The notes under the pieces: generated by a model
What the model saw: the letters and a program-made list of their open reading frames with translations, nothing else
Database searches by the model: none
What the model was told of the DNA's origin: nothing
In this document: positions 44,190 through 52,795 of the stretch, piece by piece
Numbering within the stretch: position 1 is the first letter of the stretch
Layout of the letters: each line of letters opens with the position of its first letter
Origin: Plantibacter sp. VKM Ac-2880
GTDB taxonomy: Bacteria; Actinomycetota; Actinomycetes; Actinomycetales; Microbacteriaceae
Length of the DNA: 64,000 nt
Direction of reading: 5' to 3'
Assembly: GCF_015351235.1 (NCBI RefSeq)
Contig: NZ_JADKSJ010000001.1
Span: forward strand, 850,189 to 914,188
Made by a program: the position numbers and the translations under genes

Positions 44190-45340
44190 GCCTTGAGCGC
44201 TTCCGAGATCTTGACGCGTCCACCCATTTTGAGCAGCGAGTTCTCGTAGATCCGCGAACCGACGAGGATGACGAGCGCCGCGGAGACCGCGAGGATCAGG
44301 AGCGACAGGATCGGCTCCCACCACTGCGCCGAACCCACGAACAGGCGGACGGGCATACCGACGGCAGCCGAGAACGGCACGTAGGACATGATCGTCATGA
44401 TCAGCGGATTGTCATTGAAGAGGATGACGGCGAAGTACGGGATCATGATCAGCATCGTAATCGGCGTGGTGGTCGATCCGATGTCCTCCTGCCGCGAGAC
44501 GAGCGATCCGGCGGCCGCGAACAGCGCGGCGAGCAGGATGAAGCCGAGGATGAAGAACACCACGAACCAGACGACCGGGGTCCCGAGGCCCGCGAGGAGC
44601 TCGCTCTGACCCGTCACCGTCAGCCCGATCACCGACAACGCCGCGATCGCGAGGATCTGCCCGAACGCCAGGATGCTGTTGCCGAGTACCTTGCCGGCCA
44701 GCAGGGCCTTCACCGGGATCGCGGACATGAGGATCTCGACGACGCGCGTCTGCTTCTCCTCCACGACGCTCTGCGCGATCGACGCACCGAAGGTCGTGGC
44801 CGACACGAAGAACACGAGTCCGAAGCCGAGCGACACGATGTAGAGCAGGAAGCCCGCCGACCCGTCGCTGTCGGGGTCGAGGATCGTGACCTCGGGCTGG
44901 ACGCTCATCTGGGAGACGAGCGCCGGGTCCGCCTCGGTCGCGAAGATCAGCTCGAAGCCGGTGGCGTTGCTGTCGCTCGGGACGATCGCCGCCTCGACGT
45001 CGCCGTCCTTCACGAGCTGCTCGGCGGCTGCGGCGTCCGGCACGCCGGTGATGTCGAACTTCCCGGCGGCACCCTCGGTGAGTCCGCCGCCCGGGCTCCC
45101 CACGACCGCGACCTTCATCGCCTCGGACGCCGTGTTCTTCGCCATGAAGCCGCCGACGACGATGCCGGCGAGGATCACGAGGAGCAGGATGCCCGTCGAG
45201 ATGAGGAAGGTCTTGCTCCGGAGGCGCATCTTCACCTCGCGCTCGGCGACGAGGCCGATGCTCTGGACGAGGGTCGGTGAGGCGGGACCGTTGTGACGGC
45301 GTCCGCTCGGCTGGGTCGGCGTGTGCGTTGCGGTGCTCAC
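44186..45340 (-). CDS. ABC-2 type permease (NatB-like)
   Basis: A 384-residue permease. One N-terminal helix (about 40-65), a large extracytoplasmic domain (about 70-165) and five to six C-terminal helices (about 170-370) give the NatB/ABC2_membrane_3 layout; VVEEKQTRVVEILMSAIPVKALLAGKVLG (about 192-220, in sequence order) is the family's conserved amphipathic segment. It overlaps the ATPase gene by 4 bp. NatAB exporters move Na+ or small toxic compounds; the cargo here is unknown. Confidence 0.9.
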   Translation of the reverse strand: MSTATHTPTQPSGRRHNGPASPTLVQSIGLVAEREVKMRLRSKTFLISTGILLLVILAGIVVGGFMAKNTASEAMKVAVVGSPGGGLTEGAAGKFDITGVPDAAAAEQLVKDGDVEAAIVPSDSNATGFELIFATEADPALVSQMSVQPEVTILDPDSDGSAGFLLYIVSLGFGLVFFVSATTFGASIAQSVVEEKQTRVVEILMSAIPVKALLAGKVLGNSILAFGQILAIAALSVIGLTVTGQSELLAGLGTPVVWFVVFFILGFILLAALFAAAGSLVSRQEDIGSTTTPITMLIMIPYFAVILFNDNPLIMTIMSYVPFSAAVGMPVRLFVGSAQWWEPILSLLILAVSAALVILVGSRIYENSLLKMGGRVKISEALKA

Positions 45341-46221
45341 TGGATGACCTCCTTGAAGATCTGGGCGAGGGTGGGACGGAGGGGGGCGAAGCTCGTGACG
45401 TCGCCGTGGGTGAGCGCCTCGCGGAGGACGGCTTGGGCCGCAGCAGCGTCCTCCGCGTCGAAGAGCGCGTAGCCGCCGTCGAAGTCGACGACGGTGATGC
45501 CCGGTCGTTCGCGGAGCCAGCCGGTGTCCGCCGTGGTGAGGAGTTCGTAACGGTTGCCGGCGTGCGCCTCGCGGAGGGTGTCGCGTGAGCCCGAGGCCCG
45601 GATGGTGCCGGACGCGATGATCACGAGGTCGTCGCAGAGTCGCTCGACGATGTCGAGCTGGTGGCTCGAGAACAGCACGGGGGCTCCACCCGAGGCGACC
45701 TCGCTGAGCACGCCGACGACGACGTCGACCGCCATCGGGTCGAGACCGGAGAACGGCTCGTCGAGGACGAGGACCTCGGGGTCGTGGACGAGCGCCGCCG
45801 CGATCTGCGCGCGCTGCTGGTTGCCGAGCGACAGGCTCTCGAGGGTGTCGTTCCGGCGCTCGCCGAGGCCGAGCCGCTCGAGCAGTTCGCCGGCGTTCCG
45901 CTTCGCGGCGTGCGCGGTGAAGCCGTGCAGCCGCGCCAGGTACACGAGTTGCTCCTCGACGCGCATCTTCGGGTAGAGGCCGCGCTCCTCGGGCATGTAG
46001 CCGAAGCGACGGCGGTCCTCGGGGGTCAGGGCGGTGCCGTCGAGGGTCACCGTGCCGGCGTTGGCCGTGAGGACCCCGAGGAGGATGCGCATGGTGGTCG
46101 TCTTGCCGGCCCCGTTGCCGCCGACGAAGCCCGTCATGCGTCCGGGAGCGACCTGGAAACTGACGTCGTCGAGCACCTTCCGTTCGCCGTACGACTTGTC
46201 GATGTGGCTGAGTTCGAGCAT
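45337..46221 (-). CDS. ABC transporter ATP-binding protein (NatA-like)
   Basis: A 294-residue ATPase starting MLELSHIDKSYGERKVLDD at 46221, preceded on its strand by GGAGG. Walker A GGNGAGKTT, Q-loop YMPEERGLYPKM, signature LSLGNQQRAQIAAAL (LSLGNQQ is the usual variant in the NatA group), Walker B VLVLDEPFSGLD and H-loop FSSHQ are all present. The C-terminal 70 residues form the accessory domain seen in NatA-type drug and sodium exporters. First gene of a three-gene operon. Confidence 0.92.
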   Translation of the reverse strand: MLELSHIDKSYGERKVLDDVSFQVAPGRMTGFVGGNGAGKTTTMRILLGVLTANAGTVTLDGTALTPEDRRRFGYMPEERGLYPKMRVEEQLVYLARLHGFTAHAAKRNAGELLERLGLGERRNDTLESLSLGNQQRAQIAAALVHDPEVLVLDEPFSGLDPMAVDVVVGVLSEVASGGAPVLFSSHQLDIVERLCDDLVIIASGTIRASGSRDTLREAHAGNRYELLTTADTGWLRERPGITVVDFDGGYALFDAEDAAAAQAVLREALTHGDVTSFAPLRPTLAQIFKEVIQ

Positions 46222-46340
46222 CGGCCGCCTCCAGTGAGCGTGTGTCCGGCGGGGGCCGGGGCGGGGGTCTCCCCGTCTGCTCATCACGCTACGGCCGTCC
46301 CGCATGCACCGGCATCCCCCGCGGGGCGGGTTGACGCGAC

Positions 46341-46385
46341 GACGCCCGGCGTCCCCCGTCCGTCTGACGGGGGAGACCGGGCGTC
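46341..46385 (-). terminator. Strong hairpin after the aldo/keto reductase gene
   Basis: GACGCCCGG (46341-46349) pairs with CCGGGCGTC (46377-46385), and TCCCCCGTC (46352-46360) with GACGGGGGA (46366-46374), around a 5-nt loop. It begins 13 nt past the stop codon of the minus-strand gene ending at 46399. Confidence 0.75.
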
Positions 46386-46398
46386 TCGAGTGGCCTGA

Positions 46399-47412
46399 TC
46401 AGGCGGGACGCGACTCCGGGGAGACGGTCTTCGCCGGGTCGGTCTCGGCGACCGACGCGACGGCCTCGTCGATCCGGGCGATCACCGAGTCGTCGAGCTT
46501 CACGCCGGCAGCGGCGGCGTTGGCCGTGACCTGCTCCGGGCGTGAGGCGCCGACGATCGCTCCCGCGATGTTGTCGTTGTGGAGGACCCACGCGAGCGCC
46601 AGCTGCGCCATCGTGAGGTCGAGCTCCTCGGCGATCGGCTTGAGCTGCTGGACCGCGGTCAGCACCTCGTCGTCGAGGAAGCGCTTGATCGTGTCGGCTC
46701 CGCCCTTCTCATCCGTCGCGCGGCTGCCCTGCGGCAGTTCGGCACCCGGGAGGTACTTGCCGCTGAGGACGCCCTGCGCCACCGGCGACCAGACGATCTG
46801 CGAGATGCCGAGCTCGCGGGAGGTCGGGACGACCTCCTCCTCGATGACGCGCCACAGCATCGAGTACTGCGGCTGGTTCGAGATGAGCTGGAAGCCCAGC
46901 TCCTTCGAGAGCGCGTGGCCGGCGCGGAGCTGCTCCGCGTTCCACTCGCTGACACCGATGTAGAGGGCCTTGCCGGCACGCACGACGTCGGCGAAGGCCT
47001 GCATCGTCTCCTCGAGCGGCGTCTCGCTGTCGTAGCGGTGCGCCTGGTAGAGGTCGACGTAGTCGGTGCCGAGGCGCGTGAGCGACCCGTCGATCGACTC
47101 CATGATGTGCTTGCGGGACAGGCCCACGTCGTTGTGTCCCTTGGGGCCGGTGGGCCAGTAGACCTTCGTGAAGATCTCCAGGCTCGCGCGTCGTTCGTCC
47201 TTGAGAGCGTCGCCCAGCACCTGCTCGGCCGCCGTGTTCGCGTACGCGTCCGCGGTGTCGAAGGTGGTGATGCCCGCGTCGAGGGCGGCCCGGACGCTCG
47301 CCGTCGCGACGTCGTTCTCCACCTGTGAGGCGTGGGTCAGCCAGTTGCCGAAGATGATCTCTGAGATCTTGAGTCCGCTGTTGCCGAGGTATCGAAATTC
47401 CATGGTCGTCAC
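46399..47412 (-). CDS. Aldo/keto reductase (potassium-channel beta-subunit/YghZ-like)
   Basis: A 337-residue NADPH-dependent reductase with a TIM-barrel pattern. FDTADAYANTAAEQVLGDAL (catalytic Asp and Tyr, about 51-70), IFTKVYWPTGPKGHNDVGLS (catalytic Lys) and DLYQAHRYDSETPLEETM (catalytic His) mark the active site, and IVWSPVAQGVLSGKY and GASRPEQVTANAAA bind the cofactor. The channel-beta-subunit subgroup matches best. GTG at 47412 follows GGAGG by 6 nt; an ATG three codons later (47403) is an alternative. Confidence 0.92.
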   Translation of the reverse strand: MTTMEFRYLGNSGLKISEIIFGNWLTHASQVENDVATASVRAALDAGITTFDTADAYANTAAEQVLGDALKDERRASLEIFTKVYWPTGPKGHNDVGLSRKHIMESIDGSLTRLGTDYVDLYQAHRYDSETPLEETMQAFADVVRAGKALYIGVSEWNAEQLRAGHALSKELGFQLISNQPQYSMLWRVIEEEVVPTSRELGISQIVWSPVAQGVLSGKYLPGAELPQGSRATDEKGGADTIKRFLDDEVLTAVQQLKPIAEELDLTMAQLALAWVLHNDNIAGAIVGASRPEQVTANAAAAGVKLDDSVIARIDEAVASVAETDPAKTVSPESRPA

Positions 47413-47466
47413 GGTACTCCTCCGGCCGGTTCGGGGGACGGGGTTGCGCCGAGGCGGAGCGAACCC

Positions 47467-48177
47467 TCAGCTGCGCGGTGCGGCGAGCCCGTGCTCGTAG
47501 ATGTAGATGACCGCCTGGATGCGGTCGCGGAGGGCGAGTTTCTGCAACACCTTCGAGACGTGCGACTTCACGGTCGCCTCACCGACGAAGAGGGTCGTCG
47601 CGATCTCCTGGTTGGACAGACCCTGGGCCACCAGGTGCAGGACCTCGCGCTCGCGCTCCGTCAGCTGCTCGTAGTCGGAACCGGTCGTGCGGACGGTCGG
47701 GGTCGGTGCCTGACCGGCAGCGGGATCGGGGGCCGCCGCGGTCTGCCGGGTGAAGCCCTCGATGACCCGACGGGTGACCGCGGGGGACAGCAGCGCCTCG
47801 CCGTCGGCGATCACCCGCACCGCCGCCACGAGCTCCTCCGGCGACGAGTTCTTCAGCAGGAACCCGCTCGCGCCGGCCAAGAGTGCTTCGGCCAGGTAGT
47901 CGTCGCGATCGAAGGTGGTGAGGATGAGGACCGCGGCGTGCACCTCGGCGTCGGCCACGATCCGACGGGTGGCCTCGAGGCCGTCCATGCCGGGCATCTG
48001 CACGTCCATGCAGATGACGTCGGGCGCGAGGGTCGTCGCGAGTGCCACCGCCTCGGAACCGTTCGACGCCTCGCCGACGATCTCGATCCCCGGTTGTGAG
48101 CCGAGGATGATGCGGAACCCCGCGCGGAGGAGTTCCTGGTCGTCGACAAGGAGGATACGGGTGGGGTGCTCGGTCAT
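47467..48177 (-). CDS. NarL/LuxR-family response regulator
   Basis: A 236-residue regulator. The receiver domain has the acidic pair in ILLVDDQELLRAGF, phospho-Asp in VICMDVQMPGMDGLEA (about residue 57), the Thr switch (LILTTFD) and conserved Lys in GFLLKNSSPEEL. A Pro/Ala linker leads to a LuxR-type helix-turn-helix, LTEREREVLHLVAQGLSNQEIATTLFVGEATVKSHVSKVLQKL, here given only for its parts: LTEREREVLHLVAQG and GEATVKSHVSKVL. Its start overlaps the kinase gene by 4 bp, so the kinase is its partner. Confidence 0.94.
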   Translation of the reverse strand: MTEHPTRILLVDDQELLRAGFRIILGSQPGIEIVGEASNGSEAVALATTLAPDVICMDVQMPGMDGLEATRRIVADAEVHAAVLILTTFDRDDYLAEALLAGASGFLLKNSSPEELVAAVRVIADGEALLSPAVTRRVIEGFTRQTAAAPDPAAGQAPTPTVRTTGSDYEQLTEREREVLHLVAQGLSNQEIATTLFVGEATVKSHVSKVLQKLALRDRIQAVIYIYEHGLAAPRS

Positions 48178-49574
48178 GCGGGGTCCTCCGTCATCGGGGT
48201 CGAGGGGCGGGCTGCTGCGGACGACAGTGCCCTGGTGTCGTCCCGTGCGGGGTCGACCGGTTCCATCGCCTGGTCGCCGGATCGCCCGAGCGGGATGGCC
48301 GCGCGGACGAGGAAGCCGCCCCGGGCGCGGGCGCCGACCTCCAGGACGCCGCCGGAGGACGCGACGCGCTCGCGCATGCCGATGAGCCCGAGCCCGCCAC
48401 GTCTGGCCACCGCGGGCACGGTGCCCGTGTTCGTCACCTCGAGCTCCACGGCGTCGGTCAGGTAGCGGAGCCGAACCTCCGCCGTGGCTTCGGTACCACC
48501 GTACTTCCGGGCGTTCGTCAACGCCTCCTGCGCGATCCGGTACAGGTTGAAGGAGACCACCGCCGGAATGGGGACCGGATCGCCGATGCGCTCGAACCGG
48601 GTCGGCAGGCCGTTCGCGCTCGACTCGTCGGCGAGCTGACCGAGCCGGCCGACGCCCACCGTCGATGGTCCGTCCTCCTGGTTCGTTTCGCCGTCCGCTC
48701 GCAGGGTGCCGAGCATCTTCCGCAGTTCGTCGATCGCGCTCCGGGCACCGAGCTCGACGTTCGTGAGGGCGTCGCGCGCGGCCGCGGGGTTCACATCCAG
48801 CACGGTGCGCGCCGCCCCAGCCTGCACGCCCATCACGGAGACGTGGTGGGCGACGACGTCGTGCAGTTCACGCGCGATCCGCACCCGCTCCAGCGCGACC
48901 GCCTGCCGGGCCGACCGCGCGCGCTCCTGCTCGAGCTCGATCGTCCGCGCTTCGAGCACCGCCCGCTCCCGCGCGGACTGGTAGGCGCGCTCGCCGAAGA
49001 AGTAGGCGCCGCCGAAGTACAGGATGTTCGTGAGGATCTGGATGAGGAGGAACGCGACGAGCGGCGAGAAGAGGCCGACCCGGGACAGGTTCGGGAGGGC
49101 GTCGGGGTCGGTGGCCTGGATGAACATGGCGACGAGTAGCCAGGTGAACATGGCGAAGATGATGAGCACCCGGACGAGCGCCGCTCTGCGTCGGTCCGAC
49201 ACCCAGGCGCCGACCGTGTAGATGGCCATGAACAGGGCGATGTTCGTGAACAGCACCTCGGGGACGAGCACCGTGCCGCCGATGATGAACATGACCCCGA
49301 CGATGACCGACACGGTGCAGGGGGCGCGGCGACGGAAGGCGAGGGGCGTGGTGATGCCGATCGCCCAGAGCACCGACGCCCACATCGGCGCGGGCTCGGG
49401 ATAGAAGCCGGCGATCGTGTAGAGCGTGAGGCTGAGGAGGGTGCCGACGCCGAGCGCGATGGCGAGGACGATGTCGGAACGGAGTTCTGCGGTGGTTGCC
49501 GCCGGTCGCCGCCACTCGGCGTCGTACGGGTCGACCGGGCGTGACTCGTGCTGCTCGGCGGCGGTGGCGCTCAT
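48174..49574 (-). CDS. DesK/NarX-type sensor histidine kinase
   Basis: A 466-residue kinase starting MSATAAEQHESRPVDPYDAE at 49574; on the minus strand TAGCGT lies 7 nt upstream, a leaderless-type start. Six membrane helices (about 30-185) form the sensor, with no large outside loop. The HisKA_3 box reads RVRIARELHDVVAHHVSVMG (phospho-His in ELHD) and the ATPase domain has RIAQEALTNARKYG and GGLGLIGMRERVASSGG. It should phosphorylate the regulator encoded next. Its small membrane-only sensor suggests an envelope or lipid signal (inference). Confidence 0.93.
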   Translation of the reverse strand: MSATAAEQHESRPVDPYDAEWRRPAATTAELRSDIVLAIALGVGTLLSLTLYTIAGFYPEPAPMWASVLWAIGITTPLAFRRRAPCTVSVIVGVMFIIGGTVLVPEVLFTNIALFMAIYTVGAWVSDRRRAALVRVLIIFAMFTWLLVAMFIQATDPDALPNLSRVGLFSPLVAFLLIQILTNILYFGGAYFFGERAYQSARERAVLEARTIELEQERARSARQAVALERVRIARELHDVVAHHVSVMGVQAGAARTVLDVNPAAARDALTNVELGARSAIDELRKMLGTLRADGETNQEDGPSTVGVGRLGQLADESSANGLPTRFERIGDPVPIPAVVSFNLYRIAQEALTNARKYGGTEATAEVRLRYLTDAVELEVTNTGTVPAVARRGGLGLIGMRERVASSGGVLEVGARARGGFLVRAAIPLGRSGDQAMEPVDPARDDTRALSSAAARPSTPMTEDPA

Positions 49575-49661
49575 GCCGTCAACGCTAGCGCGGCGCCTGT
49601 CAGGCGGCATCCGTCGTTCGGCGGAGGGCGATGCCACGGAGGCGGACGCGGACGTTCCTCT

Positions 49662-49734
49662 TGAAGTTCCTGGCTTCATTTCATGATTCTGAAGCCAGAA
49701 GCTTCATTCTCAGAGAGTGAAGATATAGCCTTCA
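49662..49734 (+). promoter_or_regulatory. Array of three operators TGAAG-N7-CTTCA before the SatD-like gene
   Basis: Three 17-bp inverted repeats lie at 49662-49678, 49690-49706 and 49718-49734, each TGAAG, 7 nt, CTTCA, repeated at an exact 28-bp period. The third has longer arms (GAGTGAAG/CTTCACTC, 49715-49737), ends one base before the ATG and encloses TATAGC, a likely -10 element. The stretch is noticeably more A/T-rich than its surroundings. A dimeric helix-turn-helix protein is the expected ligand; the gene product itself has such a motif. Confidence 0.78.
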
Positions 49735-49737
49735 CTC

Positions 49738-50382
49738 ATGAATCCGTCCCTCGCCGTGATCGTCGACATCTCGAGATCGAAGGAACACAAGGACCGCGTC
49801 GTGCTGCAGCGGACCGTCGAACGCGCGCTCGCGCAGGCGGGTGAACACGTCGCGGCCAGCCAGCCGTTCGTCCCCACGGTCGGCGACGAGTTCCAGGCGG
49901 TCTTCCCAGATCTCCCCGCAGCGCTCCTGGCGTCGTTGCTGGTGCGCCTCGAACTGCCCGCCGGTGTGGACTGTCGCTTCGGCCTGGGGTTCGGCGAGGT
50001 CAGGGAGATCGGCGCCGGGCTGCGCGTCCCCCTGCAGGACGGACCCGGATGGTGGGCCGCGCGCGCGGCGATCGACCGGGCCCGCGCCCACGAGTACGCC
50101 AGGTTGAACGAGCTCAGGACCTGGTTCGCCGTGGGTGGCACGCACGCCGACGCGCCGGACGAGGCGTTGGTCAACGCCTACCTCCTCGGACGCGATCACC
50201 TCGTGGGCACGATGTCGGACCGCGGCCGTAGGCTCCTGCTCGGGAAGTTGTCGGGACGGACGCAACGCGAGCTGGCCGAGCGCGAAGGCGTGTCGGACTC
50301 CGCGGTGTCCCAGACCGTGCGGGCGCAGGGCGTGCTGGCCGTCTTCGAAGGACAACGGTTGATGACGGAGGTCCTCGGATGA
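49738..50382 (+). CDS. SatD-like protein with C-terminal helix-turn-helix
   Basis: A 214-residue protein. The N-terminal part (SLAVIVDISRSKEHKDRVVLQ, VPTVGDEFQAVFPDLPAAL and CRFGLGFGEVREIG) matches the SatD family, a stress-linked group first noted in the streptococcal sat operon; its biochemical role is not known. The C-terminus has LSGRTQRELAEREGVSDSAVSQTVRAQG (about 175-202), a clear helix-turn-helix (shown as LSGRTQRELAEREGVSDSAV and onward). ATG at 49738 directly follows the third operator repeat; no Shine-Dalgarno, so the mRNA is probably almost leaderless. The next gene overlaps by 4 bp. Confidence 0.82.
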   Translation: MNPSLAVIVDISRSKEHKDRVVLQRTVERALAQAGEHVAASQPFVPTVGDEFQAVFPDLPAALLASLLVRLELPAGVDCRFGLGFGEVREIGAGLRVPLQDGPGWWAARAAIDRARAHEYARLNELRTWFAVGGTHADAPDEALVNAYLLGRDHLVGTMSDRGRRLLLGKLSGRTQRELAEREGVSDSAVSQTVRAQGVLAVFEGQRLMTEVLG

Positions 50383-51149
50383 TGGTGGTCGCCACCCTGT
50401 TGATCGCCGTCGGTGCCTCGGACGTCGCGCGGCTCGTGCTCGGCGCGGCCCTCGGCTGGCGACGGGATCGACTGCTCGGCACCGCCGTCGGCGTCGTACT
50501 CGGCGCGGCCGTCGCCCTGGGGGTCGGGATCGGCGCCTGGGTGGCCGTGCTGCTGTTCGTCACCGTCTGGCAATTCGCCACCCGCCCCGGACGACACCGC
50601 GCGGCGGCGGCCGTCGTCGGACTGCTCGGGCTGCTGGTCGTCACCGTCTTGGGCCTCGGCTCGCTGCAGCCGTCACCGACGGGGCCGTTGGTCACCTGGT
50701 ACGACGCCCTGCCCTACGCCGGCCTGGCGACCGTGCCGCCGGAGGTCGCGGCGATCGTGGCCGGCTCCACCCTCTTCCTCATCGAATCGGCGAACGTGGT
50801 CGTCCGACTGGCGCTGGCTCCGCTCACCGCGAAGGAGGCGACGGCGGAGGAACGGCGTGCCGACGACGGCGCCGTCCTGTTCCGCAGCCCCGACGACGTC
50901 CTCGAGCTCCCCCTGCCCGGCGGACGACTCATCGGACCGCTGGAGCGCATCCTCATCCTCGCGCTCGCCCTGGCCGGGCAGTTCACGGCGATCGGCGCGG
51001 TCGTCGCGGCGAAGGGCATCATCCGTTTCCCGGAGATCTCGAAGGACTCCGCCGGAGGCTCCAAGGCCGAATTCTTCATCGTCGGCAGCCTTGCCAGCTG
51101 GGTGCTCGTCGGTGGGGCTGTGGCGCTCACCGGCCTGGGCGCAGCCTGA
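50379..51149 (+). CDS. Membrane protein of unknown function downstream of the SatD-like gene
   Basis: A 256-residue protein with about seven membrane helices: three close together in the first 100 residues, others near 90-112, 130-150, 190-212 and 228-252. Between them lies a cytoplasmic loop of about 45 residues (APLTAKEATAEERRADDGAV). The ATG overlaps the SatD-like stop (ATGA). Membrane proteins of the DUF3307 type accompany SatD genes in other bacteria, and this protein may be a member; that is a guess. Confidence 0.72.
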   Translation: MMVVATLLIAVGASDVARLVLGAALGWRRDRLLGTAVGVVLGAAVALGVGIGAWVAVLLFVTVWQFATRPGRHRAAAAVVGLLGLLVVTVLGLGSLQPSPTGPLVTWYDALPYAGLATVPPEVAAIVAGSTLFLIESANVVVRLALAPLTAKEATAEERRADDGAVLFRSPDDVLELPLPGGRLIGPLERILILALALAGQFTAIGAVVAAKGIIRFPEISKDSAGGSKAEFFIVGSLASWVLVGGAVALTGLGAA

Positions 51150-51219
51150 AGCCCGGAGCGCCCCGCAGGGTGCGGCTGCTCCGGGCTCCTCCGCGGCATG
51201 GTCGGGTCAGGCCGCGGAG
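51150..51219. terminator. Two adjacent hairpins between convergent genes
   Basis: AGCCCGGAGC (51150-51159) pairs with GCTCCGGGCT (51178-51187), with inner pairs CCGCA/TGCGG. CTCCGCGGC (51189-51197) pairs with GCCGCGGAG (51211-51219). The first starts one base after the forward stop and the second covers the reverse stop codon (51207-51209), one for each direction. Confidence 0.72.
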
Positions 51220-52640
51220 CGCCCCGTGATGCCGGCCGTCGAAGCGATGACCTCGGTCATCTTCTTGCCGAGCGCCTCGTAGAACATCGACAGCGGGAAC
51301 TCGTCGTCGAGGACCGCATCGGTCAGCCCGCGCGGCGGACCGCTGAGGATCTCGTCGGACAGCCCTCGTGCCCAGTTCGACGCGGGGTGCGGGGTCAGTG
51401 TGGTGCGGACGAGGTCGTACGCCGCGAGCCAGTGGGCCGTCTTCGGGCGGTCGATCGAGCGCCAGTACAACTCGTCGATGCTCTCCCCGAGCTGGACGAC
51501 CACGTCCGGGACCTCGTCCCAGTCGATGGTCAGGCGGGTGTCGGTCCAGTGCAGCACGCCGCGCTGGTGCATCCACGCGAAGAGCAGTTGACCGCCCAGT
51601 CCGTCATAATTGCGGACCCGCGAGCCCGTGATCGCGAAGCGGAAGATGCGGTCGAAGATGATCGCGTACTGGACGAGCTTCGTGTGCCCGAGGATGGCCG
51701 CATCGGCGGGCTCGAGCGTCTCCGTCTCGGAGCGGAGCGTCAGGGACCGCTCCAGCTGCACGGACTCGCGGAAGGCCGTGAGGTCGCAGCGCAGTTCCTC
51801 GAGGGAGTAGAGGAAGAACGGCATCCGCTGCTTGATCATGAACGGGTCGAAGGGCAGGTCGCCGCGCATGTGCGTGCGGTCGTGGATGAGGTCCCACATG
51901 ACGAAGGTCTCTTCCGCCAGCTGCTGGTCGTCGAGGAGGGAGGCGGCGTCGGCCGGGAGGTCGAGCTTGGTGATCTCGGCCGCGGCACGGACGACGCGTC
52001 GGTAGCGCGCGGCCTCACGGTCCTGGAAGATCGCACCCCAGGTGAACGCGGGGATCGCGCGCATGGCGACCGTCTCGGGGAACAGGACTGCGGAGTTCGT
52101 GTCGTAGCCGGGAGTGAAGTCGAGGAAGCGGATGGGGACGAACAGGGCGTTCGTGTAGTCGCCCGCTTCGAGCGCGGCGATGAACTCCGGCCAGATGACC
52201 TCGACGAGCACCGCCTCGAGGTGGCGGTCGGGGGAGCCGTTCTGCGTGACCATCGGGAACACGACGAGATGACGGAGGCCGTCCACCCGGTGCTGCTCCG
52301 GGTGGAAGGCGACGAGGGAGTCGAGGAAGTCCGGGACGCCGAACCCGTCTCGTGCCCAGCGCTCGAGGTCGGTGACGAGGGCCTCGAGGTACCCGGCGTC
52401 GTGGGGGAAGCGTGGGGCCAGGGTCGTGACGCTCGCGACGATCGTCGCGATGTGCGCTTCGGCCGCGGCGTGGTCGCCCACCTCGGGGATGGATCCGTCC
52501 TTCGCCTGGACGGCCTGCACGGCGGTCGCGGCGGCCTTGAGCTTCACCCAGGCCGGGTCCGCGGCGAGTGAGGCCGCGTCTTCGACGACCTCCGGCTCTC
52601 CGACGATGCTCTTCGTGTGGGTGGTGGCGACGTTCGACAT
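51207..52640 (-). CDS. DUF6421-like protein with possible metal-binding motif
   Basis: A 477-residue cytoplasmic protein starting MSNVATTHTKSIVGEPEVVE at 52640, behind CAGGAGGT. It resembles actinobacterial DUF6421 proteins (name from memory). The most striking stretch is VMWDLIHDRTHMRGDLPFDP (near residue 245-264) followed by FFLYSLEELRCDLTAF: two His four residues apart, then Glu/Asp about 25 residues on, like a metal site of hydrolases. Further conserved-looking motifs are AWMHQRGVLHW and NYDGLGGQLL. No function is known. A single gene with its own Shine-Dalgarno. Confidence 0.78.
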   Translation of the reverse strand: MSNVATTHTKSIVGEPEVVEDAASLAADPAWVKLKAAATAVQAVQAKDGSIPEVGDHAAAEAHIATIVASVTTLAPRFPHDAGYLEALVTDLERWARDGFGVPDFLDSLVAFHPEQHRVDGLRHLVVFPMVTQNGSPDRHLEAVLVEVIWPEFIAALEAGDYTNALFVPIRFLDFTPGYDTNSAVLFPETVAMRAIPAFTWGAIFQDREAARYRRVVRAAAEITKLDLPADAASLLDDQQLAEETFVMWDLIHDRTHMRGDLPFDPFMIKQRMPFFLYSLEELRCDLTAFRESVQLERSLTLRSETETLEPADAAILGHTKLVQYAIIFDRIFRFAITGSRVRNYDGLGGQLLFAWMHQRGVLHWTDTRLTIDWDEVPDVVVQLGESIDELYWRSIDRPKTAHWLAAYDLVRTTLTPHPASNWARGLSDEILSGPPRGLTDAVLDDEFPLSMFYEALGKKMTEVIASTAGITGRSAA

Positions 52641-52795
52641 GGTGAACCTCCTGACCGCTGCGCAGAATGCCGCCTCACCGGGTGGGAGGCGATCTCTTCG
52701 AGCGTACGGGCGGAGCAGGCGGTGGTTTCTTGCGTCGAGAGCGACTTCGCTGCAACATCCGGGCATTCGCGCCGCGGACGTGCGGCAGGCGTCGG

